39,725 bases of DNA, taken from contig CACAAB010000012.1 in assembly GCA_902530325.1 (NCBI GenBank), positions 1 to 39,725 of the forward strand, read 5' to 3'. Both the position numbers and the translations under genes were made by a program. Position 1 is the first letter of the stretch, and each line of letters opens with the position of its first letter. Source of the DNA: an uncultured SAR116 cluster alpha proteobacterium. Lineage in GTDB: Bacteria > Pseudomonadota > Alphaproteobacteria > Puniceispirillales > Marisalimonadaceae. Positions 39,644 to 39,725 of the stretch are shown piece after piece. Below the pieces are notes generated by a model. That model did not search any database. It worked only from the letters and a program-made list of their open reading frames with translations, and was not told the DNA's origin.

Positions 39644-39725
39644 TGGATTTAGAAAAATTAATGTCTGTTTTATGGAAAAAATATCTTGAAACAAAAGACG
39701 TCAAGTATCTTGCCCAAGCATGTGA
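39640..39725 (+). CDS. Start of an unidentified gene, cut by the window end
   Basis: An ATG overlapping the MFS stop (ATGA, 39640-39643) opens a frame that is still open at the window end; a second ATG follows at once. Only 28 residues are visible (MMDLEKLMSVLWKKYLETKD...), with an amphipathic N-terminal helix and no recognisable domain. The overlap with the MFS gene argues that it is real and coupled to it. Confidence 0.6.
   Translation, partial: MMDLEKLMSVLWKKYLETKDVKYLAQAC

Noticed and set aside
1..39725. CRISPR arrays, IS elements, prophage genes and toxin-antitoxin pairs.
   Set aside because: No regularly spaced repeats, transposase motifs, phage structural genes or paired small toxin/antitoxin ORFs were seen on either strand.

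Overview
The window is AT-rich throughout, roughly 30% GC by eye. It is gene-dense, with short gaps, frequent ATGA overlaps, and convergent genes whose stop codons touch or share bases. Gene content (LivKGFHM-type amino-acid transporter, TauD and PhyH dioxygenases, divergent tesA / YbbA-YbbP block, DadA-like oxidase, many SDRs) fits a streamlined marine alphaproteobacterium such as SAR11, HIMB59 or AEGEAN-169. That placement is inference; no rRNA or ribosomal-protein marker is present.

Layout. 1-3608: the 3' part of a LysR regulator, an SDR whose catalytic Tyr position holds Thr, and a reverse two-gene unit of a DadA-like flavoprotein coupled to a Dabb-like protein. 3785-4129: a short MotA-like membrane protein that lacks the cytoplasmic loop. 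4135-10656 (minus strand): a probable operon of two TauD dioxygenases, three PhyH dioxygenases (two are a recent tandem duplication), a thiolase and an AbrB-like membrane protein. 10748-14677: a YbbA/YbbP-type ABC exporter divergent from tesA. 14678-16050: a hydratase translationally coupled to an unlisted 57-residue membrane protein, then a sparse stretch with two possible micro-ORFs. 16071-19610: a MATE transporter, an NAD-dependent epimerase and an epoxide hydrolase (minus strand). 19716-22320: exported MsrA, hibernation factor HPF, small proteins, a VOC protein with no standard start codon, and tRNA-Arg(TCT). 22524-25428: an unidentified propeller-like protein and an acyl-CoA synthetase.

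25668-32154 (plus strand): a third TauD dioxygenase, then a complete branched-chain-type amino-acid ABC transporter (binding protein, two ATPases, two permeases) whose last gene overlaps an aspartate-dehydrogenase-like gene. A 9-bp inverted repeat lies just upstream of the binding-protein gene. 32157-35802 (minus strand): an apparent acid-sugar or hydroxy-acid catabolic operon (enolase-superfamily dehydratase, DapA-like lyase, two SDRs). 35817-39725: a secreted coiled-coil protein, an Hsp20 chaperone, a class II aldolase, a fourth PhyH dioxygenase, an MFS carrier, and the first codons of a further gene coupled to it.

Taken together the window looks like a scavenging locus: carriers for small organic acids and amino acids, surrounded by enzymes that oxidise, cleave and thioesterify poorly defined carbon compounds. 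Seven Fe(II)/2-oxoglutarate dioxygenases lie within 40 kb, and the 4.1-10.7 kb dioxygenase-thiolase cluster is the best candidate for an undescribed pathway. No CRISPR array, insertion sequence, phage gene or rRNA was seen.
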